From: an uncultured Lachnospiraceae bacterium
GTDB lineage: Bacteria; Bacillota; Clostridia; Lachnospirales; Lachnospiraceae
Reading direction: 5' to 3'
Length of the DNA stretch: 50,775 nucleotides
Assembly: GCA_947175175.1 (NCBI GenBank)
Contig: CAMWLV010000008.1
Span: forward strand, 1 to 50,775
Both the position numbers and the translations under genes were made by a program. The notes under the pieces were generated by a model. It worked only from the letters and a program-made list of their open reading frames with translations. It was not told the DNA's origin and searched no databases. The number at the start of each line of letters is the position of its first letter. Positions within the stretch are counted from its first letter, which is position 1. This document shows positions 44,070 through 50,775 of this stretch, in pieces.

Positions 44070-46642
44070 ACAAGTTTGGTCTCTGTATCGTTCATATCTA
44101 TCAATATCGTGTCTTCCGCTTTCACCTTATCTTCAAGAATCAATTTGGCAGCCAGTGTCTCCACATATTTTTGTATATATCGTTTGAGTGGTCTTGCTCC
44201 ATATACAGGATCATAGCCGTTCTCAACGATAAAATGCTGTGCCCGCTCAGAGATCTCTATACTTAGTTCTTTATCAGCAAGCCGCCTGTTGATGTCCGCC
44301 AGTATCAAACCGATAATACCGCCGATATTGCCCTTTGTGAGTGGTTTAAACAAAATGGTTTCATCCAGCCGGTTCAAAAACTCTGGTCTGAAATGTGCCC
44401 TGAGCTCTCCCATGACCAACTCCTGTGCAGACTGCCCGATCTCACCATTACTGTCAATGCCATCCAGCAGATACTGCGCGCCGATATTCGATGTCATGAT
44501 CAGTATCGTATTCTTGAAATCCACTGTCCGCCCTTGTGAGTCTGTGATACGCCCGTCATCCAACACCTGCAGCAAAATATTGAAAACATCTGGATGCGCC
44601 TTCTCTACCTCGTCAAAAAGCACTACACTGTATGGTTTTCTGCGCACTGCCTCCGTCAGCTGTCCGCCTTCATCATATCCCACGTATCCAGGAGGCGCTC
44701 CAATCAGTCTTGATACAGAGTGTTTCTCCATATACTCACTCATATCAATACGCACCATGTTTGCTTCATCATCAAAGAGAGATGCAGCAAGTGCCTTGGC
44801 CAGCTCTGTCTTGCCGACGCCAGTCGGTCCCAGAAACAGGAAAGAGCCAATCGGCTTGTCAGGATCCTTGATTCCGGCCTTCGAACGGATAATTGCCTCT
44901 GTCACCTTTGTAACACCCTCATCTTGTCCAATCACACGTTTGTGCAGCTCCTCATCCAAGTGAAGTGTCTTGTTGCGTTCGCTTTCATTGAGCTTTGACA
45001 CCGGAATGCCAGTCCAGCGCGATATGATCTTAGCAATCTCATCGTCAGAGACACTCTCATGCACCAGTGACATCTCCCTGGCATTGACGGTCTCCTCCTC
45101 TAATTCCAACTGCTTCTTGAGCTCTGGAAGCTTCCCATAGCTCAACTCCGCCGCCTTCTCAAGATTTCCTTCTCTCTGCGCAATCTGTATCTGGTTATTC
45201 ATATCTTCAATATCTTCGCGCAGCTTTGACAGCCTCTCCACACATGCCTTCTCATTGTCCCACTGCGCCTTGCGGTTGTCAAACTCTGCTTTCTGCTCCG
45301 CAAGCTCTGCCTGCAGGGCTGTCAGTCTCTCTGCGCTCAGCCGGTCCTCCTCTTTCTTCAGGGCTGCTACCTCGATCTCCATCTGCATGATCCTCCTCTG
45401 CAGCTCGTCGAGTTCTGTGGGCAGCGAATCAAGCTCCGTCTTGATCAGGGCACACGCCTCATCCACAAGGTCAATCGCCTTGTCCGGCAAAAATCTGTCC
45501 GTGATATAGCGATTGGACAACACTGCTGCACTCACAAGGGCATTATCCATAATCTTGACCCCATGGAAGACCTCATAACGCTCTTTCAGGCCTCTCAGAA
45601 TGCTGATAGTATCCTCCACTGTCGGCTCTGATACCATCACTGGCTGGAAACGTCTCTCCAATGCAGGATCTTTCTCGATATACTGTCTGTACTCATCCAG
45701 TGTCGTAGCACCGATACAGTGCAGCTCACCCCTTGCAAGCATTGGTTTTAACATATTTCCGGCATCCATCGCCCCATCTGTCTTACCAGCGCCCACGATG
45801 GTATGCAGCTCGTCGATAAAGAGGATAATCTGCCCGTCACTGTTCTTGACATCCTCGAGCACTGCCTTTAGGCGCTCCTCAAATTCCCCCCTGTATTTTG
45901 CACCAGCGACCAACGCCCCCATATCCAGAGAGAAAATCTTCTTGTCCTTCAATCCCTGCGGCACATCTCCGCGAACGATACGCTGCGCAAGTCCCTCGAC
46001 AACGGCGGTCTTGCCAACACCTGGTTCCCCGATGAGTACCGGATTGTTCTTGGTCTTTCTTGACAGGATACGGATAATATTGCGGATCTCGTTATCACGC
46101 CCAATCACTGGATCCAGCTTCTGGTTTCTTGCCTTCTCCACCAGATCCTGCCCATATTTTTCAAGGGTATCATAAGTCGCCTCCGGGTTGTCACTCGTCA
46201 CCCTCTGATTGCCTCTCACCTCGGAGAGTGCCTTTAAAAAACGTTCCCTTGTAATACCATACTCACGAAAGATTTCCTTGACTTCTTTGTTGGGATTCTG
46301 AATCATGGAAAGAAAGAGATGTTCTACAGAGACATACTCATCCCCCATGCGCTTTGCCTCATCCTCGGCACTGATCAGTACTTTGTTGAGGTACTGTCCC
46401 ACATACGGCTGCCCTCCCTGCACTTTGACACGTTTCTCCAAAGCTTTCTTCACCCTGTCAAGGAAATAGTCCTTATTGATCTCCATCTTCTCAACAAGCT
46501 TTAGAATCAGACTGTCATCTATTGTCAGAAGTGCATAGAGGAGATGCTCCTGCTCCAATTCCTGGTTTCCGTATTCCATCGCAAGCTTTTCACACTGGTT
46601 GACGGCTTCGATTGACTTTTGTGTAAATTTTTGTATATTCAT
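44051..46642 (-). CDS. clpB: Disaggregase ClpB
   Basis: ClpB is a hexameric AAA+ chaperone that extracts proteins from aggregates with DnaK. The 863 residues include the N-terminal Clp repeat domain, AAA1 (GEPGVGKTA Walker A), the long coiled-coil M domain (about 400-530) that distinguishes ClpB from ClpA/C, and AAA2 ([13 protein letters not shown]) with a normal C-terminus. The ribosome site GAGAGGAGG precedes ATG 46642. The promoter (46692-46719) has no CIRCE or CtsR box nearby. Confidence 0.97.
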   Translation of the reverse strand: MNIQKFTQKSIEAVNQCEKLAMEYGNQELEQEHLLYALLTIDDSLILKLVEKMEINKDYFLDRVKKALEKRVKVQGGQPYVGQYLNKVLISAEDEAKRMGDEYVSVEHLFLSMIQNPNKEVKEIFREYGITRERFLKALSEVRGNQRVTSDNPEATYDTLEKYGQDLVEKARNQKLDPVIGRDNEIRNIIRILSRKTKNNPVLIGEPGVGKTAVVEGLAQRIVRGDVPQGLKDKKIFSLDMGALVAGAKYRGEFEERLKAVLEDVKNSDGQIILFIDELHTIVGAGKTDGAMDAGNMLKPMLARGELHCIGATTLDEYRQYIEKDPALERRFQPVMVSEPTVEDTISILRGLKERYEVFHGVKIMDNALVSAAVLSNRYITDRFLPDKAIDLVDEACALIKTELDSLPTELDELQRRIMQMEIEVAALKKEEDRLSAERLTALQAELAEQKAEFDNRKAQWDNEKACVERLSKLREDIEDMNNQIQIAQREGNLEKAAELSYGKLPELKKQLELEEETVNAREMSLVHESVSDDEIAKIISRWTGIPVSKLNESERNKTLHLDEELHKRVIGQDEGVTKVTEAIIRSKAGIKDPDKPIGSFLFLGPTGVGKTELAKALAASLFDDEANMVRIDMSEYMEKHSVSRLIGAPPGYVGYDEGGQLTEAVRRKPYSVVLFDEVEKAHPDVFNILLQVLDDGRITDSQGRTVDFKNTILIMTSNIGAQYLLDGIDSNGEIGQSAQELVMGELRAHFRPEFLNRLDETILFKPLTKGNIGGIIGLILADINRRLADKELSIEISERAQHFIVENGYDPVYGARPLKRYIQKYVETLAAKLILEDKVKAEDTILIDMNDTETKLVAVTKA

Positions 46643-46691
46643 AATGATCCTCCTCTCACATTACTTTCTTTGTTTTATTTGTTCTATATTT

Positions 46692-46719
46692 ACTATAACA
46701 CCATTTTTCATTTTGTCAA
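46692..46719 (-). promoter_or_regulatory. Sigma-A promoter for clpB
   Basis: TTGACA (46714-46719) and TATAGT (46692-46697) lie 16 bases apart on the minus strand. An inverted repeat GGAATT-N7-AATTCC (46760-46778) lies upstream; it matches no known heat-shock operator. Confidence 0.7.
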
Positions 46720-46828
46720 TTTAGTTTATACTTTTATTACCTTTTTTATTTCCTTTTAAGGAATTTCGTGGCAATTCCATAAATTTTCATTTTTATTCTA
46801 CCGATATTATAAAATATGTGGTACAATG

Positions 46829-46837
46829 ATTATAGTA
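46829..46837 (+). promoter_or_regulatory. Candidate extended -10 promoter for the 46863 gene
   Basis: TGGTACAAT gives an extended -10 (TGn-TACAAT) about 30 bases upstream of the start codon on the plus strand; coordinates are approximate by a few bases. The -35 is poor. Confidence 0.4.
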
Positions 46838-46862
46838 AATTGCGAAAGATGGTGTTAAGATA

Positions 46863-47378
46863 ATGGATCCAGCCACAGCTTACTTTTTAAAAAAATACTA
46901 CCCCCATGTCATCAAATGGTGGTTAGTGGTATATAATCCTGAGACTGTCAGAATCTGGCCTTCCAAAGCAGAGAAGGACGAAGCACTCCGGCTCGAGGCA
47001 ATCGAGGCAAAAAAGGAAGCAGAGCTGCTCGCCCTTGAGGATTCTATGTCTAGTCCGGAAAAGGACAAGAACGTTGACGAATCTGCATTTAATGCGACCA
47101 CCGGTTCCTACTCAGGATTATATGGACAAAAGCCTGTCGATGAAAGCACCCAGGCTGCACTCGATGCAATTCTGAACGCTTCCAGCAACCAAAGTTCTAT
47201 CGACTCACTTCTTGCAGGCAACGCTGTAATCCTGCCGCCAGAACAAGACGAAATTGTCCGTGAGGCAAATGAAATCTATGAGAGGCTTCTGCGGGAGGCT
47301 GCGGAGGACGAGGCGCGCAAACAAGCTGAAATCGATGAAATGCGCAGACAGGCTGATTTAAAATTTACACAAGCATAA
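46863..47378 (+). CDS. Hypothetical charged protein
   Basis: The 171-residue product is unrecognised. It begins MDPATAYFLKKYYPHVIKWW, with an aromatic-rich segment, then a Glu/Lys/Ala-rich helix (about 37-65), a Ser/Asn-rich middle and a charged helical tail (about 125-170). No signal peptide or membrane helix is clear. The ribosome site is weak. It is divergent from clpB and converges on porB across a strong shared terminator. Confidence 0.6.
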   Translation: MDPATAYFLKKYYPHVIKWWLVVYNPETVRIWPSKAEKDEALRLEAIEAKKEAELLALEDSMSSPEKDKNVDESAFNATTGSYSGLYGQKPVDESTQAALDAILNASSNQSSIDSLLAGNAVILPPEQDEIVREANEIYERLLREAAEDEARKQAEIDEMRRQADLKFTQA

Positions 47379-47381
47379 AAT

Positions 47382-47420
47382 CAAGTGCCAACATACTGAA
47401 AACCAGTATGTTGGCACTTG
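47382..47420. terminator. Strong bidirectional terminator
   Basis: A perfect 17-base stem (47382-47398 with 47404-47420) with a 5-base AAAAC loop lies between two convergent genes. T-rich sequence follows on the plus side; the porB stop lies 6 bases away. Confidence 0.85.
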
Positions 47421-47425
47421 ATATT

Positions 47426-48364
47426 TTAATTACATTTATTTTTAAGTTCCTCCCACTGTTTATCAATTTCTTCCTGAAATTTTCCGATCAACTCTTCATT
47501 TTCCTTCTTAAACAAATGTTTGAATCGTCTCTGTGGTCTCAGAAACTCCTCGATGGGCAGTTTGTTCTTCGGCTCATAATTCAGGATCCACCTGCCCTCT
47601 ATCACCTCAAACATCGGCCAATAGCAAGTGTCCACTGCCAATTTACAGATATTCATCACCTCGCTCGGCTCATATCCCCAGCCCCTCGGACAAGGTGACA
47701 TGACATTTAAAAATGCCGCGCCCGGTGTATAGATTGCCTTCTGTGCCTTTGTATACAGATCCTTGAAATTCGATGTAAAAGTACTCTGCCCCACATATGG
47801 GATATGATGCTCTGCCATGATTGCAGCAAGGTCTTTTCTGATCTGTACCTTTCCGGCAGATACCTTTCCCGCAGGAGTTGTCGTCGTGTCTGCATACTGC
47901 GGTGTCGCTGATGAACGCTGTGTTCCAGTATTCATGTAGGCACCATTGTCATAACACACATATACCATGTCGTGTCCCCGCTCCATAGCACCTGACAAGG
48001 ACTGGAATCCGATATCATACGTGCCGCCGTCACCGCCGAATGTGATAAATTTGAAATTATCTTTGATCTTTCCCTTTTTCTTGAGTACATGATATGCTGT
48101 CTCCACACCGGAAAGCGTAGCGCCTGCATTCTCAAATGCATTGTGAATATAACTGTCCTCATAAGCTGTATATGGATACATAAATGAAGATACCTCAAGA
48201 CATCCTGTGGCATTTCCGATCACTGCCTTGTCACCCTCCTCGAGTGCCCGAAGTACAGTCCGCACCGTGATCGTACCGCCACAGCCTGCACACATTCTGT
48301 GCCCTGGCGCAAGACGCTCCGGTTTACTCATAACCTCTTTAAAATTGTATGTTGTCTTTTCCAT
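47426..48364 (-). CDS. porB: 2-oxoacid (pyruvate) ferredoxin oxidoreductase, beta subunit
   Basis: The beta subunit binds thiamine pyrophosphate and one iron-sulfur cluster. The 312 residues show cluster ligands Cys25, Cys28 (RMCAGCGG) and Cys55, plus a later Cys in MSPCPRGWGY. The TPP site is GGDGGTYDIG (110-119) with YDNGAYMNTG. With the other three subunits it catalyses CoA-dependent oxidation of pyruvate, or possibly another 2-oxoacid, to acyl-CoA, CO2 and reduced ferredoxin. It ends the operon at a terminator. Confidence 0.93.
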   Translation of the reverse strand: MEKTTYNFKEVMSKPERLAPGHRMCAGCGGTITVRTVLRALEEGDKAVIGNATGCLEVSSFMYPYTAYEDSYIHNAFENAGATLSGVETAYHVLKKKGKIKDNFKFITFGGDGGTYDIGFQSLSGAMERGHDMVYVCYDNGAYMNTGTQRSSATPQYADTTTTPAGKVSAGKVQIRKDLAAIMAEHHIPYVGQSTFTSNFKDLYTKAQKAIYTPGAAFLNVMSPCPRGWGYEPSEVMNICKLAVDTCYWPMFEVIEGRWILNYEPKNKLPIEEFLRPQRRFKHLFKKENEELIGKFQEEIDKQWEELKNKCN

Positions 48365-48370
48365 GCTCTC

Positions 48371-49573
48371 CTAGACCTCCTCTGGCCGCGCGCTGCGTAA
48401 ACCTATGTATTCATACATATCTGTCACTACATGTGTCCGTGCTAATGTTTCCAGCTTTTCATAGACAGCCTCAAAATCGGATACTGTGATATCCCTGCCA
48501 CCAAGACCATAAAAATAATTCACCACATCGGCAGTGCCATGCTCCTGATACATCGCCGCACGCACCTCCGCTCCAAGGGGGCCGCTCGTAGCTGAAAACA
48601 TCTCGCTTCTGTCCATGACTGCCACTGCTTTTACTTTAGAAAGTGCCTTCGCAATCTCCACCTCTGGAAACGGTCTGAAAACCCTGATCTTGATCAGACC
48701 TGCTTTTTTGCCGGTCGTATTTCTGATCTCATCAATTGCCGCCTTGCAGGTGCCCGCAGCAGAGCCGATGATCACGACTGCATAGTCGGCATCCTCCATC
48801 TGGTATTGCTCAAAGAAACTGTATCTGCGGCCTGTCATTTTCTCAAATTTGTCAGCGACTTCCAGGATTACCTCCCTCGCATTGATCATTGCCTGCCGCT
48901 GTGCACGTTTTGTTTCCATATAATAGTTGGAAACCGCATATGGTCCGAGCGCCATTTTCTCCGTCGCATTCAGAAGATAATGCTCTGGCTCGTACTCACC
49001 GACAAAATTCTTTACCTTGTCATCCTCAACCAGCAGAATATTCTCCACACCATGGCTTGTGATAAATCCGTCCTGACACACCATGACTGGCAGATGCACC
49101 CGCGTGTCCTCCGCAATCGGGAACGCCTGTATATAATTGTCGTACACCTCCTGATTGGACTCCGCATAGATCTGTATCCAGCCGGAATCCCTTGCTCCCA
49201 TGCTGTCAGAGTGATCCGCATTGATATTGATCGGCCCTGACAATGCCCTGTTGACCAGCGCAAGCACAATTGGTAATCTGTTGGAAGCTGCCACATAGAG
49301 CTCCTCCCACATCAGTGCCATACCGCATGAAGAAGTCGCTGTGACAGCCCTTGCTCCTGCTGCCGATGCACCGACTGTGGCACTCATCGCACTGTGTTCA
49401 CTCTCAACATGTATGAATTCCGTATCGATTTCACCGTTTGCGATATAATTTGCCACATACTGCGGAATCTCTGTAGAAGGTGTGATGGGAAAAGCCGGCA
49501 TCACATCCGGATTGACCTGTTTGATGGCATAAGCCACCGCCTCATTTCCTGATAATCGCTCTCTGATCGCCAT
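48371..49573 (-). CDS. porA: 2-oxoacid (pyruvate) ferredoxin oxidoreductase, alpha subunit
   Basis: The alpha subunit contributes to the TPP active site and substrate binding. The 400 residues contain PAFPITPSTEIPQYVANYIA, HVESEHSAMSATVGASAAG, ATSSCGMALMWEELYVAA and the NADHSDSMGARDSGW region, typical of pyruvate-type enzymes (PorA/VorA lineage). The start directly abuts porD and its stop is 6 bases before porB. Substrate choice between pyruvate and branched oxoacids is not certain. Confidence 0.92.
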   Translation of the reverse strand: MAIRERLSGNEAVAYAIKQVNPDVMPAFPITPSTEIPQYVANYIANGEIDTEFIHVESEHSAMSATVGASAAGARAVTATSSCGMALMWEELYVAASNRLPIVLALVNRALSGPININADHSDSMGARDSGWIQIYAESNQEVYDNYIQAFPIAEDTRVHLPVMVCQDGFITSHGVENILLVEDDKVKNFVGEYEPEHYLLNATEKMALGPYAVSNYYMETKRAQRQAMINAREVILEVADKFEKMTGRRYSFFEQYQMEDADYAVVIIGSAAGTCKAAIDEIRNTTGKKAGLIKIRVFRPFPEVEIAKALSKVKAVAVMDRSEMFSATSGPLGAEVRAAMYQEHGTADVVNYFYGLGGRDITVSDFEAVYEKLETLARTHVVTDMYEYIGLRSARPEEV

Positions 49574-49882
49574 TTATTTCCCCTCCCTCATGCTGATCGC
49601 ACCAAACGGACAGACCTTGGCACAGATGCCGCAGCCCTTACAATGATCATAGTCAAAATCCTCTCTCTTCCCTGCAGTGACCGGAATCGATGAATCCGGG
49701 CACACCGGTGTACACAGAAGACACTGCTTGCATTTCTCCTGACTCCACACAGGTGTCGCTGTCCTCCACTCACCCGTACAGAAATCCTTTGAGGTAGCTG
49801 CCTCGAATATCTTGTTGCCCTCCGTGATATCCTGCCATGGGCTCTGTTCATTAATCCTATCATATATTTTCTCGTTTGTCAT
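49574..49882 (-). CDS. porD: 2-oxoacid ferredoxin oxidoreductase, delta (ferredoxin) subunit
   Basis: The delta subunit carries two [4Fe-4S] clusters that pass electrons towards ferredoxin. The 102 residues have eight cysteines in two CxxCxxCxxxC motifs: Cys51, 54, 57, 61 and Cys81, 84, 87, 91. The ATG at 49882 was chosen over a GTG three codons upstream, which overlaps the GAGAGG ribosome site. It lies between porG and porA. Confidence 0.93.
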   Translation of the reverse strand: MTNEKIYDRINEQSPWQDITEGNKIFEAATSKDFCTGEWRTATPVWSQEKCKQCLLCTPVCPDSSIPVTAGKREDFDYDHCKGCGICAKVCPFGAISMREGK

Positions 49883-49906
49883 ATTTAACACCCTCTCTTA
49901 ATCTTT

Positions 49907-50479
49907 TCACTTTGCTGCCTCAAATGCCATCTCCAGTGCCATCATATTTCCATCGATTACCTCTGGCTTCTTCGCAAATTTGTGCTGAAAAGACGCCCTC
50001 ATCTCTGTGAGAAACTCCTCCCGCTCCATAACCTTTGACACTGCCACTGCAGCGGCAAGCATCGGCGAGTTCGGATAATTTTTTCCAAGTGCCTTTATGG
50101 AAATCTCCTTCGCATCGACTGTATAGACCGCTCCCTGGTATCCATGCAGATGTTCCTCAATCTCCTCCTTGCTGCGCGTAGAATTGATGATGACAGCCCC
50201 CTTGGGATTCAGTCCCTTCGTCACATCAATACTGTCTAATAAACTCTCATCCACGACCACAACATAGTCAGGCTCATAGATATTGGAATGTACTGTGATC
50301 GGATTGCCACTGATGCGGTTATATGCCGTAATCGGCGCCCCCATTCGTTCTGGACCATATTCCGGAAATCCCTGCACATATTTTCCTGTCTTAAATGCCA
50401 CGTCTGCCAGCAGCAGTGCCGCTGTCTTTGCGCCCTGTCCACCGCGCCCATGCCATCTGATTTCTACTGTATCTTTCAT
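49907..50479 (-). CDS. porG: 2-oxoacid ferredoxin oxidoreductase, gamma subunit
   Basis: The gamma subunit is part of the CoA-binding and core assembly of four-subunit POR. The 190 residues open with the conserved EIRWHGRGGQGAKTAALLLA and contain QGFPEYGPERMGAPITAYNR and NSPMLAAAVAV. Length fits PorG. It is the first of four por genes and starts only a few bases after the FHA gene. The gamma-delta-alpha-beta order is that of archaeal and thermophile-type POR rather than the single-chain enzyme common in clostridia. Confidence 0.94.
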   Translation of the reverse strand: MKDTVEIRWHGRGGQGAKTAALLLADVAFKTGKYVQGFPEYGPERMGAPITAYNRISGNPITVHSNIYEPDYVVVVDESLLDSIDVTKGLNPKGAVIINSTRSKEEIEEHLHGYQGAVYTVDAKEISIKALGKNYPNSPMLAAAVAVSKVMEREEFLTEMRASFQHKFAKKPEVIDGNMMALEMAFEAAK

Positions 50480-50483
50480 TTTG

Positions 50484-50735
50484 TTACCAATCCCTTTCTT
50501 TTTTCTCCTTCGATACCCCTTTTGTCACTACGCGAAACTCGATGTCTGCCACGCTTAAGATATCATTATTTTCCAACTCCATAAGTTCATACGGCGGTAT
50601 CATAATACCATTTACCAGCGTATGGTTCACACTTTTCAAATCCTGCACAAAATATTTATCATTCATCTTTGTGATCAGACAGTGCTTTCGGCTGACAATT
50701 GTTCCGTCCTGTCCCTCCTCAGCCTTTACCAGCAC
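50484..50735 (-). CDS. Short FHA-domain protein
   Basis: The roughly 83-residue product is a small forkhead-associated domain, a phosphothreonine-binding fold. It shows the SRKHC motif (phosphopeptide contact), DLKSVNHTLVNG and a final strand pair. The usual opening strands with the GR motif are largely missing, so the domain is shortened at the front. The GTG at 50735 has GGAGG 9 bases upstream; the same frame has a stop near 50770, so it is not merely cut by the window edge. It ends 4 bases before porG. Whether it acts with POR is unknown. Confidence 0.65.
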   Translation of the reverse strand: MLVKAEEGQDGTIVSRKHCLITKMNDKYFVQDLKSVNHTLVNGIMIPPYELMELENNDILSVADIEFRVVTKGVSKEKKERDW

Positions 50736-50775
50736 GTTTGTCACCCTCCATATCTTCCCCTTGTTTTCTCAATAT
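50719..50775 (-). CDS. Possible 3' end of an upstream gene (partial)
   Basis: A second minus-strand frame is open from the window edge to a stop at 50719-50721 and overlaps the FHA start by 17 bases. Its charged tail (EDMEGDKRAGKG) could be the end of a gene lying outside the window. Too short to identify; it could also reflect a frameshift splitting a longer FHA gene. Confidence 0.25.
   Translation of the reverse strand: MLRKQGEDMEGDKRAGKG

Noticed and set aside
46643-46862. CIRCE or CtsR operator controlling clpB
   Set aside because: No TTAGCACTC/GAGTGCTAA pair or GGTCAAA tandem repeat was found; only an AT-rich inverted repeat GGAATT-N7-AATTCC is present.
1-50775. CRISPR array, insertion sequence or rRNA
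   Set aside because: No regularly spaced direct repeats with unique spacers, transposase genes or rRNA sequence were seen.

Overview
The window looks like chromosomal DNA of a motile, anaerobic, low-to-mid GC Firmicute, most likely a flagellated Lachnospiraceae (Roseburia/Agathobacter/Butyrivibrio-like). This is inferred from Bacillus/Clostridium-type flagellar gene order, FliY and CheC/CheD adaptation proteins, a four-subunit ferredoxin-dependent 2-oxoacid oxidoreductase, strong GGAGG ribosome sites and promoters close to TTGACA/TATAAT. No species can be named from the sequence alone.

Region 1 (1-2387): rpsB and tsf, preceded by a structured leader, with an unexplained AT-rich flank (1-452) carrying clustered TACCAAA heptamers.

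Region 2 (2388-26987, all on the minus strand): the late half of a fla/che operon. In transcription order it holds flbD, motA, motB, fliL, fliM, fliY, cheY, fliO, fliP, fliQ, fliR, flhB, then a terminator and a new promoter, then flhA, flhF, flhG, a PilZ/YcgR gene, cheB, cheA, cheW, cheC, cheD, a small membrane protein, the flagellar sigma factor, a FapA/DUF342 gene, a small hydrophilic protein, a SwrB-like (DUF6115-like) membrane coiled-coil protein, and a MltG-N-domain-like protein. rpsB-tsf follows, as in Bacillus subtilis. motAB and the PilZ gene are inserted relative to the B. subtilis order. The structural genes normally upstream of flbD are absent; a glycosyltransferase sits there instead. 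cheR is not in the window.

Region 3 (26995-35129, minus strand): a TPR-tailed glycosyltransferase, a 14-residue-repeat coiled-coil protein, a CBS/DRTGG-containing manganese pyrophosphatase, tRNA-Gly(GCC), a GH3 protein with an altered active-site loop, glyA, a second glycosyltransferase and a DUF1653 protein.

Region 4 (35503-46642): stress and envelope genes: htpG under a CIRCE operator, a DUF4352-like lipoprotein, a PrsA-like parvulin lipoprotein, an MBOAT/SGNH acyl-transfer pair, and clpB. The last gene of the MBOAT/SGNH pair overlaps clpB tail to tail inside a perfect hairpin.

Region 5 (46863-50775): a small hypothetical protein, then a porG-porD-porA-porB operon preceded by a short FHA-domain protein at the window edge.

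No insertion sequence, CRISPR array or complete prophage was seen. The content is mostly core genome. The most unusual items are a pair of related long hairpins inside the fla/che region, the rpsB leader, the accessory proteins at the end of the flagellar operon, and the degenerate GH3 active site.
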